Positions 50,240 to 59,432 of a stretch of 64,000 nt of DNA are shown here, piece by piece. Position 1 is the stretch's first letter. Each line of letters opens with the position of its first letter. The position numbers were made by a program, and so were the translations under genes. The DNA lies in the NCBI GenBank assembly GCA_015062245.1, contig SUVA01000001.1, forward strand, positions 76,856-140,855, in the 5' to 3' direction. The notes under the pieces were generated by a model that had not been told where the DNA came from, did not search any database, and saw nothing but the letters and a program-made list of their open reading frames with translations. Source of the stretch: Alphaproteobacteria bacterium. Its GTDB lineage: Bacteria > Pseudomonadota > Alphaproteobacteria > CAAHEQ01 > UBA3637.

Positions 50240-50518
50240 AATATATAATAAATAAATATTTGTTGTTATTGTCCTGTGTATAAAGTGCATAACTTTTTTT
50301 TATTTTTGTTGACATACTTTGGTATTTTTATTCGAATCGTTTATATTTCAACCCCAAAAGCCGTTTTGGGCGAATCGTTTCCGGCGAAAAAATCACAAAA
50401 GAGTAGGGTGCACAACTTTGGAAAAATAATTTTATTTTGTCCAACGGGATAACTTTTAAAATTTTATCCCCACTTATCCACAAAGTTATACACAAAGCGG
50501 GGATAAAAAACTAAATAA
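50240..50518. other. Candidate replication origin (oriC)
   Basis: AT-rich intergenic; TGTGTATAA 50275-50283, TTATCCCCA 50464-50472, TTATCCACA 50474-50482, TTATACACA 50486-50494; adjacent to parS cluster, dnaQ and parAB. Confidence 0.6.
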
Positions 50519-51367
50519 CTAGTCACCACTTCCAGTCATATTATAAGAACAATAACTTCCATCCCACCCCCACGCTGTGTCTACACAAGAACAACCTTTT
50601 ACAGGTGTTTCTTCTCCTGTTGCCAATTTTGAGGCTACTGCCGCCCATTTTGGTGAGCTAGAAAAATTATCATTGGTTGGACATTGTACACATACCCCTT
50701 CTCCATCGCAAGCTTTGGAGTATTCTTCTGGGCATAGAGTCCATCCTGCACATGTTGATGGATCATAATTTTCATGACAAGGCGTTCCTTCTTCGGCATA
50801 GGTATATTCGGCTGTTCCATTATTATTTGTACAGGCTGTTCGGCAAACTGTCGGTTCAAAATCAGCACAGGGGTCTGTTGTTCCGCCTTCGCCTGAGTTG
50901 CCACCACTTTCAGAACCGCTTCCGCCACTGTTTCCACCCGATTGAACAACCACTTTCGGGGTTAGGTTTTTATGAAAGGTCATCTCGCCACAATTATCAC
51001 TGATTGCATGCACCATAGATGAAACACCCAACATAGACTTCATTTTTGTACAAATATCTGCATCAATGGTATTTAAGGTAATTTTAAAGTTATCCGAATT
51101 GGCAACGGTTGAAGCAGATGTAAATAAAGAATTATTGATACCGCTTAAAGTTGGGTTTGTTTTGCCTGTTGCCAATTGGGCCGAGATTAAAACAGCCTCT
51201 TGCATCGTGGCGGCCATCAATTCATTGGCCTTATGTTTTTCCATGGCAGTGGAATAGGCGGATATACCACCCACGGATAAGACGCCGATAATACTCAACA
51301 CGCCCAGCATTTCAACCATACTGCGACCCTTTTCGCTTCTTTTATAGTTTTTGTTTGTTATTGTCAT
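50519..51367 (-). CDS. Type-IV-pilin-like Cys-rich protein (shorter paralogue)
   Basis: MTITNKNYKRSEKGRSMVEMLGVLSIIGVLSVGGISAYSTAMEKHKANEL, closely matching the 30748..31854 product. Confidence 0.75.
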   Translation of the reverse strand: MTITNKNYKRSEKGRSMVEMLGVLSIIGVLSVGGISAYSTAMEKHKANELMAATMQEAVLISAQLATGKTNPTLSGINNSLFTSASTVANSDNFKITLNTIDADICTKMKSMLGVSSMVHAISDNCGEMTFHKNLTPKVVVQSGGNSGGSGSESGGNSGEGGTTDPCADFEPTVCRTACTNNNGTAEYTYAEEGTPCHENYDPSTCAGWTLCPEEYSKACDGEGVCVQCPTNDNFSSSPKWAAVASKLATGEETPVKGCSCVDTAWGWDGSYCSYNMTGSGD

Positions 51368-51389
51368 TTTTTCTCCTTTTAAAATTATA

Positions 51390-51545
51390 AAAAATCCACT
51401 TTCTTTAAAAGTGGACGGATGCTGAAAAACTGTGTTAAGAAAACAGCGTCGCTTATTCAATTTATTGGGCAACCATCCGCCCAATCTAGGCGGATTCTTA
51501 ACAACGGATTTTTCAGGTCCGACATTTGGCCCTATGCCAAATGCA
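51390..51545 (-). ncRNA. Candidate structured leader RNA, copy B
   Basis: Homologous to 46411..46572; hairpins ATTTGGC/GCCAAAT, GGACC..TCC, ATCCGCC/GGCGGAT, terminal TCCACTTTTAAAGAAAGTGGATTTTTT. Confidence 0.6.
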
Positions 51546-51636
51546 TACTCAGTCTAAAATATTTCTTTTTTAATGTCAAATAAAAAAGATTGAGTTTTTA
51601 TACAAAAAACGCTAAAATACATCAAAAGGATAAAAA

Positions 51637-52323
51637 ATGCGTGAAATTGTATTAGATACAGAAACAACCGGTTTGGATCCGGAAAAGGGGGATCGGATTG
51701 TTGAAATCGGTTGTGTGGAATTGGAAAACCATCAACCGACCGGAAAAACGTATCATGTTTATATCAATCCCATGCGTTCTATCAGCCAGGAAGTTGTACA
51801 AGTACACGGTTTGACGGAAGAATTTTTGTCTGACAAGCCTGTTTTTGAAGAAATTGCTGATGAATTTTTGGCCTTTGTTGGCGTAAATACGCCACTTGTG
51901 ATACATAATGCTGCCTTTGATATAAAATTTTTGAATGCCGAGTTAAAAGCTTGTCATCGTCCGATTTTGCAAAATCCGATAGTGGATACTTTGCTGATTG
52001 CCCGTCAAAAATTTCCAGGCGCCAAAAATAATCTGGATGTTTTATGCGAACGCTTTCATGTGGATGCTTCCCGCCGAACTGTTCATGGTGCTTTATTGGA
52101 TAGTGAATTATTGGCGGATGTTTATTTTGAATTGATTACAAAACGTGAATTGGATTTTACAGAAAATGAAAAAGTTGTTAAAAATCAAACACTTAAAAAG
52201 GATATTAAATTTGTTTCACGTGAAACATTCCCTGTTCGTGAATGGTTGATTTCAGAATCAGAAGAAAAAGCACATCAGGAATTTTTAACAAAAATAAAAG
52301 GGGCTTTATGGGACGTCAATTAG
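51637..52323 (+). CDS. dnaQ: DNA polymerase III epsilon subunit
   Basis: REIVLDTETTGLDPEKGDRIVEIGCVEL, VIHNAAFDIKFLN, RTVHGALLDSELLADVY. Confidence 0.95.
   Translation: MREIVLDTETTGLDPEKGDRIVEIGCVELENHQPTGKTYHVYINPMRSISQEVVQVHGLTEEFLSDKPVFEEIADEFLAFVGVNTPLVIHNAAFDIKFLNAELKACHRPILQNPIVDTLLIARQKFPGAKNNLDVLCERFHVDASRRTVHGALLDSELLADVYFELITKRELDFTENEKVVKNQTLKKDIKFVSRETFPVREWLISESEEKAHQEFLTKIKGALWDVN
52212..52227. promoter_or_regulatory. parS site 1 (inside dnaQ)
   Basis: TGTTTCACGTGAAACA, perfect 16-bp palindrome. Confidence 0.95.
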
Positions 52324-52724
52324 TTTTATTATTTTTATTGGCTTCAAGTTTTTCTGTTCAGGCTCAAATGACAGATTTAATTGGTTCTTTAGCAATACAG
52401 GGGCAAATATCCGCTTCCGGATTAAAAGGATATGGAACAGCATCCATGATGTATGAAAAGAATTCTTTAATCCAGGAATTACAAATACAAGTTATTGATA
52501 TTAAAACAAAATATATGAATAACTATCAAAATGTTTCACGTGAAACATTACGTTCACCTTTGTTAAAAAAATATAAAACAACTTTACATAACAACGGTAA
52601 TTCTTTTTATTTTGAATTACATAATATGGATCAAAAATTATGTAAAAGCTTATCAAATAATTTTGCTGGTGCTTATAAAATTGACAATAATAACTGTCAA
52701 AATGTGAAAATTTATTTTAAATAA
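52308..52724 (+). CDS. Hypothetical secreted protein
   Basis: Signal peptide MGRQLVLLFLLASSFSVQAQ; AAAAGGGG upstream; overlaps dnaQ end. Confidence 0.65.
   Translation: MGRQLVLLFLLASSFSVQAQMTDLIGSLAIQGQISASGLKGYGTASMMYEKNSLIQELQIQVIDIKTKYMNNYQNVSRETLRSPLLKKYKTTLHNNGNSFYFELHNMDQKLCKSLSNNFAGAYKIDNNNCQNVKIYFK
52532..52547. promoter_or_regulatory. parS site 2
   Basis: TGTTTCACGTGAAACA inside CDS (NVSRETL). Confidence 0.95.
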
Positions 52725-52772
52725 TCTTGATTTATTTATTTTTATTGTATATAATCCTTCTATAAAAGGAGG

Positions 52773-53387
52773 ATGTTTCACGTGAAACAATTTCAAGATT
52801 TACTTAAAAAATCACAACAAGATATTGAAAAATATATAGAAATTATTACACTTTGGCAAAAACACGTCAATTTAATTTCTTTAAATACATTAAAAAATAT
52901 TCGTGAACGTCATATTTTGGATTCAGCTCAATTATTTGATTTAATTCCGGAACAAACAAAAATTTTAATGGATGTAGGCAGTGGCGGGGGATTCCCAGGA
53001 ATTGTTTTGGCTATATTAAATAAAAATGCAGGATTTCCGATTCAAAAGATTTATTTAGTGGAAAGCGATATAAAAAAAGCCACTTTTTTACAGGAAGTCA
53101 ATCGTCAGTTAAAATTAAATATTATCGTTTTAAATGAACGAATTGAAAAAATAAAAGATGTAATTCCGGATGTAATTACAGCTCGTGCTTTTGCTGAATT
53201 GAGGCAGATTTTGACCTTCTGTCAATCCATTGTTTCACGTGAAACATTATTGATTTTACCCAAAGGTAAGAGTGTGGATAATGAAATTGAAAATAATAAA
53301 ATTTCTTGTAAAATCAATAAGTTAAAAAGTATAACTGATAAAGAAAGTTGTATTTTAATTGTATCGGAGGTGTCTTATGAAAACTGA
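52773..53387 (+). CDS. rsmG: 16S rRNA (guanine527-N7)-methyltransferase
   Basis: LISLNTLKNIRERHILDSAQL, MDVGSGGGFPGIVLAI; directly upstream of parAB. Confidence 0.95.
   Translation: MFHVKQFQDLLKKSQQDIEKYIEIITLWQKHVNLISLNTLKNIRERHILDSAQLFDLIPEQTKILMDVGSGGGFPGIVLAILNKNAGFPIQKIYLVESDIKKATFLQEVNRQLKLNIIVLNERIEKIKDVIPDVITARAFAELRQILTFCQSIVSRETLLILPKGKSVDNEIENNKISCKINKLKSITDKESCILIVSEVSYEN
52774..52789. promoter_or_regulatory. parS site 3 (encodes start of RsmG, MFHVKQ)
   Basis: TGTTTCACGTGAAACA overlapping the ATG. Confidence 0.95.
53231..53246. promoter_or_regulatory. parS site 4 (inside rsmG)
   Basis: TGTTTCACGTGAAACA. Confidence 0.95.
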
Positions 53388-54156
53388 AATTTTTGCTGTT
53401 TCAAATCAAAAAGGTGGTGTCGGAAAAACAACAACATCCGTCAATTTGGCCACCGCTTTATCCAGCTTGAATAAAAAGATTTTAATTATTGATTTGGATC
53501 CGCAAGGTAATGCAACGGTCAGTTTTGGTTTAAAACGTGCCTTAGGTGGTCCCAGTTCTTATTCTGTTTTGACAGGACAGCATCCTATTGAACAAGCCAT
53601 TCAAAAAACAATGTTGCCGAATTTATTTGTATTACCGGCCAGTCAAGAGCTGTTAGGGGTGGATTTGGAATTAGCAGGCACACAAAATCCGCAATTTTAT
53701 TTAAAAAAAGCTTTGGAACAAGTATCTGATTTTGATTATATTTTTATTGATTGTCCGCCGGCTGTCGGTATGCTGACTTTAAATGCTTTGGTGGCGGCCA
53801 CTCAGGTGATTATTCCGATTCAATGTGAGTATTTGGCGTTGGAAGGTGTGGCGGATTTGATGAAAACAATCAATAAAATCAAACAAAACTTTAATCCGAA
53901 TTTAAATATACAAGGGGTTGTTTTAACAATGTATGATGCCCGATTTAATTTGGCAAAATCCATTCAAAATGATGTGCGTTCATTTTTTGGAAACCTGGTA
54001 TTTAAAACAATTATTCCCCGAAATGTGCGTATTCCTGAGGCACCATCACACGGAAAACCCGTTATGTTATATGATTTTAAAAGCATAGGGGCGCAAAGTT
54101 ATATACATTTAGCCGCAGAAGTTTTACAAAGACAACAAGGAGAAAATCATGGATAA
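53377..54156 (+). CDS. parA: Chromosome partitioning ATPase ParA
   Basis: FAVSNQKGGVGKTTTSVNLATAL, IDLDPQGNAT, IDCPPAVGMLTLNAL. Confidence 0.96.
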   Translation: MKTEIFAVSNQKGGVGKTTTSVNLATALSSLNKKILIIDLDPQGNATVSFGLKRALGGPSSYSVLTGQHPIEQAIQKTMLPNLFVLPASQELLGVDLELAGTQNPQFYLKKALEQVSDFDYIFIDCPPAVGMLTLNALVAATQVIIPIQCEYLALEGVADLMKTINKIKQNFNPNLNIQGVVLTMYDARFNLAKSIQNDVRSFFGNLVFKTIIPRNVRIPEAPSHGKPVMLYDFKSIGAQSYIHLAAEVLQRQQGENHG

Positions 54157-55006
54157 TCAAAGACTTGGAAAAGGTTTAAGCTTTTTAATGGGTGAGGATT
54201 TTTTAGGACAAAACAGCCAAAACAATCCCGAAAATACAAAAGAAAAAATTCAATTTATTGCAATTGATAATTTAAAAGCTGGGCGTTTTCAACCCCGTCG
54301 TGTCTTTAATGAAGACGCTTTGGAAGATTTGGTAAAATCTATTGAAAAAAAAGGCGTTTTACAGCCTTTATTAGTGCGTCCATATCATTTGGGTGGTTAT
54401 GAAATTATTGCCGGCGAACGGCGTTTCAGGGCTTCACAAAAGGCCGGATTAAAAGAAGTTCCTGCTATTATAAAGGATTTTAACGACAAAGATACATTAG
54501 AGGTGGCTTTGATTGAAAACCTGCAACGTGAGGATTTAAATCCATTGGAAGAAGCTGAGGCTTATGTACGTTTGTTGAAAGAATTTCAATATACTCAGGA
54601 AATGTTGTCGGAGGTTTTGGGTAAAAGCAGAAGTTATATTTCCAATATGATGCGTTTGTTGGAATTGCCCGAAAAAATTAAAGAATTATTGGAAACAAAA
54701 CAATTGACACCTGGCCATGCCAGAGCTTTGTTAGGGGTTAAAAAATCCGAAGATTTAGCCTTAGAAATCATCAATCGTGGTTTAACCGTGCGTGAAACGG
54801 AAAAATTGGCTGATCAAGAAAAAAATCCGCCTAAAAAACACCTTAAAATCAAAGAAAAAGATGAAGATATAAAGGCCCTGGAAAGTGATTTATCCCAAAA
54901 ATTAGGGGTAAAAGTTCAAATCAAATGGAATGGCAAAAAAGGATGTTTATCTTTAAATTATACATCTGTTGATCAATTCCAAAAGATTTTGGAAAAACTT
55001 ACTTAA
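54149..55006 (+). CDS. parB: Chromosome partitioning protein ParB
   Basis: QPRRVFNEDALEDLVKSIEKKGVLQPLLVRP, EIIAGERRFRASQKAGLKEVPAII, IENLQREDLNPLEEAEAY. Confidence 0.96.
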   Translation: MDNQRLGKGLSFLMGEDFLGQNSQNNPENTKEKIQFIAIDNLKAGRFQPRRVFNEDALEDLVKSIEKKGVLQPLLVRPYHLGGYEIIAGERRFRASQKAGLKEVPAIIKDFNDKDTLEVALIENLQREDLNPLEEAEAYVRLLKEFQYTQEMLSEVLGKSRSYISNMMRLLELPEKIKELLETKQLTPGHARALLGVKKSEDLALEIINRGLTVRETEKLADQEKNPPKKHLKIKEKDEDIKALESDLSQKLGVKVQIKWNGKKGCLSLNYTSVDQFQKILEKLT

Positions 55007-56003
55007 TATGGATATCCAAAAGACACTTTTGCAGGATTAAATTCTGTGAAAGTGTGTTTGTTTTCATTTGAATTTCAGCATTTAAAAACAAATGATGCGC
55101 CAAAATCAATTGTTTATATGGCCAAAGAGTCAGTTGTTTTTGAAGTGGCTGTTTTAAGCGAAATTGTGCCGGTTTTAAAAGTTTATCCGAAACAGAGATA
55201 ACATTTTCGCCTTGTTGAATCATTGATTTACCTTCTAATAATAAATCAAAATAACGTGCCAAAGCCCTTAAAATAGTAACAAGCTGTTCACCTTGTTGTT
55301 GCAGTTTTTGTATAAAAGGTATCGCCAAATGAATTTGTTGATTTGCCACCATTTGAATAAAAGAATCCACCTGAACGGTGCCGTCCCCTGTCAGTAATTG
55401 AATAACAGGCAATGTTATTGTTTTTTTATCGTGATTATAGGTGGCTATTTTTTCCAATTCTGATTTTAAGATTGTCAGGTTATTAGATGTATTTTGGATT
55501 AAATATTCCATGGCATCCGGTGAAATCTGAAATCCTTTTTGTGTGGTGAAGTCTTTGATAAAAAAGGCTAATTCATTATTTTCGGGCGGATAGCACGCAA
55601 AAGCCACAAATTCAGGATTACTTTCCGCTTCCACTCGTAAGGCGCTGTTTTTGGGTAAATTATCACAGCTGATTAACAAAAAAGCATTTGTTTGTCTGTT
55701 ATGGCAAAAATGGCGAATGACTTCGTCTGATATATTATTGGCGTCTTTTATCCATATAAAACGTCTATCCCCCATCAAGTTTGGGGTATTGGCTTCATCT
55801 GTGGCTAAAAAAGGTGTTGTTTTTAACTGAGATGAATTTAAAACAACCAAAGAAAAAGCATCGGCATTTGGAAGTATAAGTTTTTGAATTTTATGGGATA
55901 ATTCATAAATTCTGGAAACATCTGTTCCAAAAACCAAAGCCCCGGCGTATTGATTCTTTAATTGAGGGGTAAGGGCATCCAGTTGTAATGGTTTTGCTTT
56001 CAT
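54999..56003 (-). CDS. holA: DNA polymerase III delta subunit
   Basis: Delta-type architecture (VQVDSFIQMVANQQIHLAIPFIQKLQQQGEQLVTILRALARYFDLLL) and neighbouring lptE. Confidence 0.85.
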   Translation of the reverse strand: MKAKPLQLDALTPQLKNQYAGALVFGTDVSRIYELSHKIQKLILPNADAFSLVVLNSSQLKTTPFLATDEANTPNLMGDRRFIWIKDANNISDEVIRHFCHNRQTNAFLLISCDNLPKNSALRVEAESNPEFVAFACYPPENNELAFFIKDFTTQKGFQISPDAMEYLIQNTSNNLTILKSELEKIATYNHDKKTITLPVIQLLTGDGTVQVDSFIQMVANQQIHLAIPFIQKLQQQGEQLVTILRALARYFDLLLEGKSMIQQGENVISVSDKLLKPAQFRLKQPLQKQLTLWPYKQLILAHHLFLNAEIQMKTNTLSQNLILQKCLLDIHIK

Positions 56004-56482
56004 GAATTTTCCTGAGAAAGTTTTGTTAAAACATCCAAGGCGATTTGTTCGGCAATTTGATCGGCTAATTCTTGTTGTATTTTATTTTCGGCAACGGTTG
56101 TGGCATAAGGATTTGACACAACGGAATAAGAGCTGACAGCGGTTATTTTTTCCGATAAAATTGTCTTTTGGGTTTTTAAATCTTGTAATTGATAGGTTGA
56201 AAAAGCGCTGACTTGCATTGTGCTGGCAAATTCATCCGAAGTAATTGTTTTATCACCAGATGAAAATGAAGGCGAAGAAACGGTTAGTTTATATTGCTTT
56301 GAGGCTTCATCTTGTGTAACGGGCAGTGCATTTTTTATAATGCGTGTCATACTTTCGCCATATTTATTTGGGATAGGGGAAACAGTCAGGTGTGTGTCAT
56401 GCAAGGAATAGTTTTTAATTCCATAAAGAGGGGTAAAACCACAACCGCTGATAAACAAAAGGGAAAGTAAAATTTTTTTCAT
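56000..56482 (-). CDS. lptE: LPS assembly lipoprotein LptE
   Basis: Lipobox LLFISGCGFTPLYG; overlaps holA. Confidence 0.8.
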   Translation of the reverse strand: MKKILLSLLFISGCGFTPLYGIKNYSLHDTHLTVSPIPNKYGESMTRIIKNALPVTQDEASKQYKLTVSSPSFSSGDKTITSDEFASTMQVSAFSTYQLQDLKTQKTILSEKITAVSSYSVVSNPYATTVAENKIQQELADQIAEQIALDVLTKLSQENS

Positions 56483-56574
56483 CTGAACTCCTTTTTCTTT
56501 AATATATCAAAAAAAGTGAAAAAAGACAATAAAAAAGCCTTTTAAATGCGTTTTTTTTCGGGTATAATAGCCTT

Positions 56575-57405
56575 ATGAAAAAACAAAAGATACATATTAT
56601 TGTTGGGCCAACGGCCAGTGGTAAGTCTTCTTTGGCTTTTCGTATGGCAAAAGAACAATCAGGTCAGATTGTGAATGCCGATGCTTTTCAGGTTTATTCG
56701 GGGTTGCGTGTTTTAACGGCCCGCCCAACAGCGGATGAAGAAAAAGAAATTCCACATCATTTATATGGCTATGGCGATGATAATTTTCAGGAAAATGTTC
56801 AAGGCTGGTTAAGTAAAGCCTGCGAAATTTTACCTAATCTTTCCAATCCGATTGTGGTGGGCGGAACGGGAATGTATGTCAATGCTTTGATAAACGGTAT
56901 CAATCAAATGCCCGAAATTCCGGATGAAATACGCCAATCGGTGCGTCAAATGGATATCAATGAAGTGCGTTCATTGTTAAAAGGACAAAATGTTTTTCCC
57001 GATCCGCAACGCCAAAGAAGGGCTTTGGAAGTTTTTATGGCAACAAATAAAACGATTGAATACTTTCAAAAACAACCCCTTAAAAAAATGATAGATGCTG
57101 AATTTTATCTTATTTTGGTTCAACCGCCCCGTCAAGCTGTTTATAATAAAATTGCCAAAAGATTGGATGTTATGTTTGAACAAGGGGCTGTTGATGAGGT
57201 TGAAAACCTTTTAAAATCAAAAGCTTGTGGTGGTGTTTTAAAAGCGATAGGTGTTAAAGAAATTGCTCAGTTTTTAAATAAAGAATTGACATTAGAACAA
57301 ACCAAAGAACAGATTTTGTTATCCACCCGACACTATGCCAAACGTCAAATGACATGGTTTCGTCATCAAATAACGCCTGATTTGGTTATTTCTGACGGAG
57401 TGTAA
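56575..57405 (+). CDS. miaA: tRNA dimethylallyltransferase
   Basis: IIVGPTASGKSSLAFRMA, NADAFQVYSGLRVLTARPT, VGGTGMYVNALI, RHYAKRQMTWFRHQ. Confidence 0.95.
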   Translation: MKKQKIHIIVGPTASGKSSLAFRMAKEQSGQIVNADAFQVYSGLRVLTARPTADEEKEIPHHLYGYGDDNFQENVQGWLSKACEILPNLSNPIVVGGTGMYVNALINGINQMPEIPDEIRQSVRQMDINEVRSLLKGQNVFPDPQRQRRALEVFMATNKTIEYFQKQPLKKMIDAEFYLILVQPPRQAVYNKIAKRLDVMFEQGAVDEVENLLKSKACGGVLKAIGVKEIAQFLNKELTLEQTKEQILLSTRHYAKRQMTWFRHQITPDLVISDGV

Positions 57406-57410
57406 TTACA
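57401..57410. promoter_or_regulatory. Palindrome TGTAATTACA (operator-like)
   Basis: Perfect 10-bp palindrome, repeated at 57503..57512 and degenerate at 57560..57569. Confidence 0.45.
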
Positions 57411-57527
57411 AAGTTATAACGCATTAAAATTGTTAAAATTCAATATGTTATGAAAATAAACAATGAAAATACTTTTAAATAAACTCAATAACAAAAAGTA
57501 ATTGTAATTACACAAGTAATTATTTTC

Positions 57528-57556
57528 TTGACAATGTGCTTACTTTGTAATATAGT
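57528..57556 (+). promoter_or_regulatory. Sigma70-like promoter
   Basis: TTGACA - 17 nt - TATAGT. Confidence 0.75.
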
Positions 57557-57583
57557 GTCTGTAATTATAATCAGGAGGACAAA

Positions 57584-58921
57584 ATGAAACGCAAGAAAAG
57601 ATTTATACATAAAGCGCAAATAATCTTTATTTTTGTGGGACTTATTTGGTGTTCTTTTATTTTTAACTATTTATCGGTTTCAGGATGGTGGACGGATCGT
57701 GCCAATTTGTCCCCAATGGAATTGATGGGTGGATTGAGCGGTTTGTTTTTACCCTTGGTGGTTTTATTTTTGATTTCGGCTTATTTTGATCGTAATGAAT
57801 ATCTGGAAAAACAAGGCAGGCATTTGCGTCAGTATTTGGAAGAATTGATTTATCCCACAGAAGAAGGTGAAGTTTATACAAAAGAATTGACGCAAGCTTT
57901 GCGTGAACAAATAAAGGAATTCAGATCTGTTTATGATGGGGTTAATAAACATACGGATGATGTCAGGGATAATTTACAACGTTGGATTGAAGGTTTAAAT
58001 AAGATGGTTAAAACGGTGGATACCCAGACGGTCAGCGTGGTTCAAAAATTGGCTGAGCATGTTCAAAAATTGGCCGAAATCACTCATCAAAGCAATCGTC
58101 AATCCCAAGAAACAACAAAATTATTGGCCGATCAAGCAGATACTTTTAATGAGGTCAGTTCAAAAACACATAAAGTGATGTCGTCTTTTACCAAAGAATT
58201 AAATCAGGAAATTCACGAAATAAAAGATATTGTTCACGCCTTTGAAACAGCGCATCACCAAATCAGCCAAACTGCCGAATCTTCCGGTAAAATCGCCAAA
58301 ATTTTACATGATTCAGGTGTTCAGGTAACTCAGGCTGTGGAAAATTTCGGATCGGTTAAAGATGTGATTCAACAGGCAGGAGATGTAAAAAAGCAAATTC
58401 AGCAAAGCGAAAAAGATTTAAATCAAAAGGCGCAAACGTTAAAAAATGTTTTGTCGCAAATCCATGGGGATATGACTGTGGTTGCCAAAGGATTACAACA
58501 ACATACCCAGACTTTGGAAAAGCATTTGGATTTTAAAGCTGAACAAAAAAGGGATTTTTTGCGTGAAGCCAGCGAAATCACAACCAAATTACAACAATTT
58601 TCAATTTCTTTGGCCCAATTGTTTGCCCCGAAAAACGAAGAAGAGTTGTGGAGCAAATACTATGCCGGTGATAAAGCGGTCTTTATGCGCTATTTGGCCC
58701 AAAATATCAAAAAAGCAAAAGCCGATAAAGTGCGTCAGTTGTTTAAACAAGATGCTCTTTTCCAATCCAATGCCATCAATTACATGCGCACTTTTGAACA
58801 AATGACACATCAGGCCAGCGAAAATGCCTCTGATAGTCCTTTGTTAGCGGTTTTAATCGGTTCGGAAGTGGGGCGTTTGTATATGGTCTTGGCGGATATT
58901 TTAAAGGGGGATAATACATGA
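57584..58921 (+). CDS. Membrane protein with two N-terminal TM helices and a long coiled coil
   Basis: Hydrophobic IFIFVGLIWCSFIFNYLSV and LSGLFLPLVVLFLISAYF, then extended heptad-like QTVSVVQKLAEHVQKLAEITHQSNRQSQETTKLL...; AGGAGG upstream. Confidence 0.75.
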   Translation: MKRKKRFIHKAQIIFIFVGLIWCSFIFNYLSVSGWWTDRANLSPMELMGGLSGLFLPLVVLFLISAYFDRNEYLEKQGRHLRQYLEELIYPTEEGEVYTKELTQALREQIKEFRSVYDGVNKHTDDVRDNLQRWIEGLNKMVKTVDTQTVSVVQKLAEHVQKLAEITHQSNRQSQETTKLLADQADTFNEVSSKTHKVMSSFTKELNQEIHEIKDIVHAFETAHHQISQTAESSGKIAKILHDSGVQVTQAVENFGSVKDVIQQAGDVKKQIQQSEKDLNQKAQTLKNVLSQIHGDMTVVAKGLQQHTQTLEKHLDFKAEQKRDFLREASEITTKLQQFSISLAQLFAPKNEEELWSKYYAGDKAVFMRYLAQNIKKAKADKVRQLFKQDALFQSNAINYMRTFEQMTHQASENASDSPLLAVLIGSEVGRLYMVLADILKGDNT

Positions 58922-59136
58922 AAATCAAATTGATAAAAATCGGAAACTCTATGGGGGTTCGTTTGCCTCAATCGGTAATTAAGGAATGTCAATTTGAAAA
59001 CGAATTGGAATTGCATATTCGTCAAGGAAGTGTTGTTTTGTCGCCTGTTGTGAAAAATCGTTACGGATGGAAGGAATTGATGCAAAGCGAATTAAACAAG
59101 CATCCGATTAAAGCGGAAGGGGAGTGGGAATGGTAA
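58918..59136 (+). CDS. mazE: MazE-like AbrB-type antitoxin
   Basis: MKIKLIKIGNSMGVRLPQSVIKECQFENELELHIRQGSVVLSPV; overlaps previous gene by ATGA. Confidence 0.88.
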   Translation: MKIKLIKIGNSMGVRLPQSVIKECQFENELELHIRQGSVVLSPVVKNRYGWKELMQSELNKHPIKAEGEWEW

Positions 59137-59432
59137 AAAAATTTGATGTTTATTTTTGTGAAAATAAAAATCACGAAAAACCGTGTGTGATTATTTCCCC
59201 TGATGAAATGAATGCTCTTTTGCCGTATGTGGTGGTGGCACCGATTACCAAGCATCAACGGGCTTTTCCATGCCGTGTTGGTGTGAAATTAAAAGGACAG
59301 GTGGGGCAAATAGCTTTGGATTTAATGCGGGCGTGTTCCAAAGAAAAATTGGTAAAAAGGGCGGGAGCTTTGCCGGATAACCTGAAAAAAGAAATACAAG
59401 ATATATTAAAAGAATTTTTTAATTTGAAATAG
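59124..59432 (+). CDS. mazF: MazF/PemK-like mRNA interferase
   Basis: KPCVIISPDEMNALLPYVVVAPITKHQRAFPCRVGVKLKGQVGQIALDLMRACSKEKL; overlaps mazE. Confidence 0.88.
   Translation: MGMVKKFDVYFCENKNHEKPCVIISPDEMNALLPYVVVAPITKHQRAFPCRVGVKLKGQVGQIALDLMRACSKEKLVKRAGALPDNLKKEIQDILKEFFNLK

Noticed and set aside
52242-52307. Upstream extension of the small secreted protein ORF
   Set aside because: Overlaps dnaQ; internal ATG at 52308 has an RBS-like stretch and begins a clear signal peptide.
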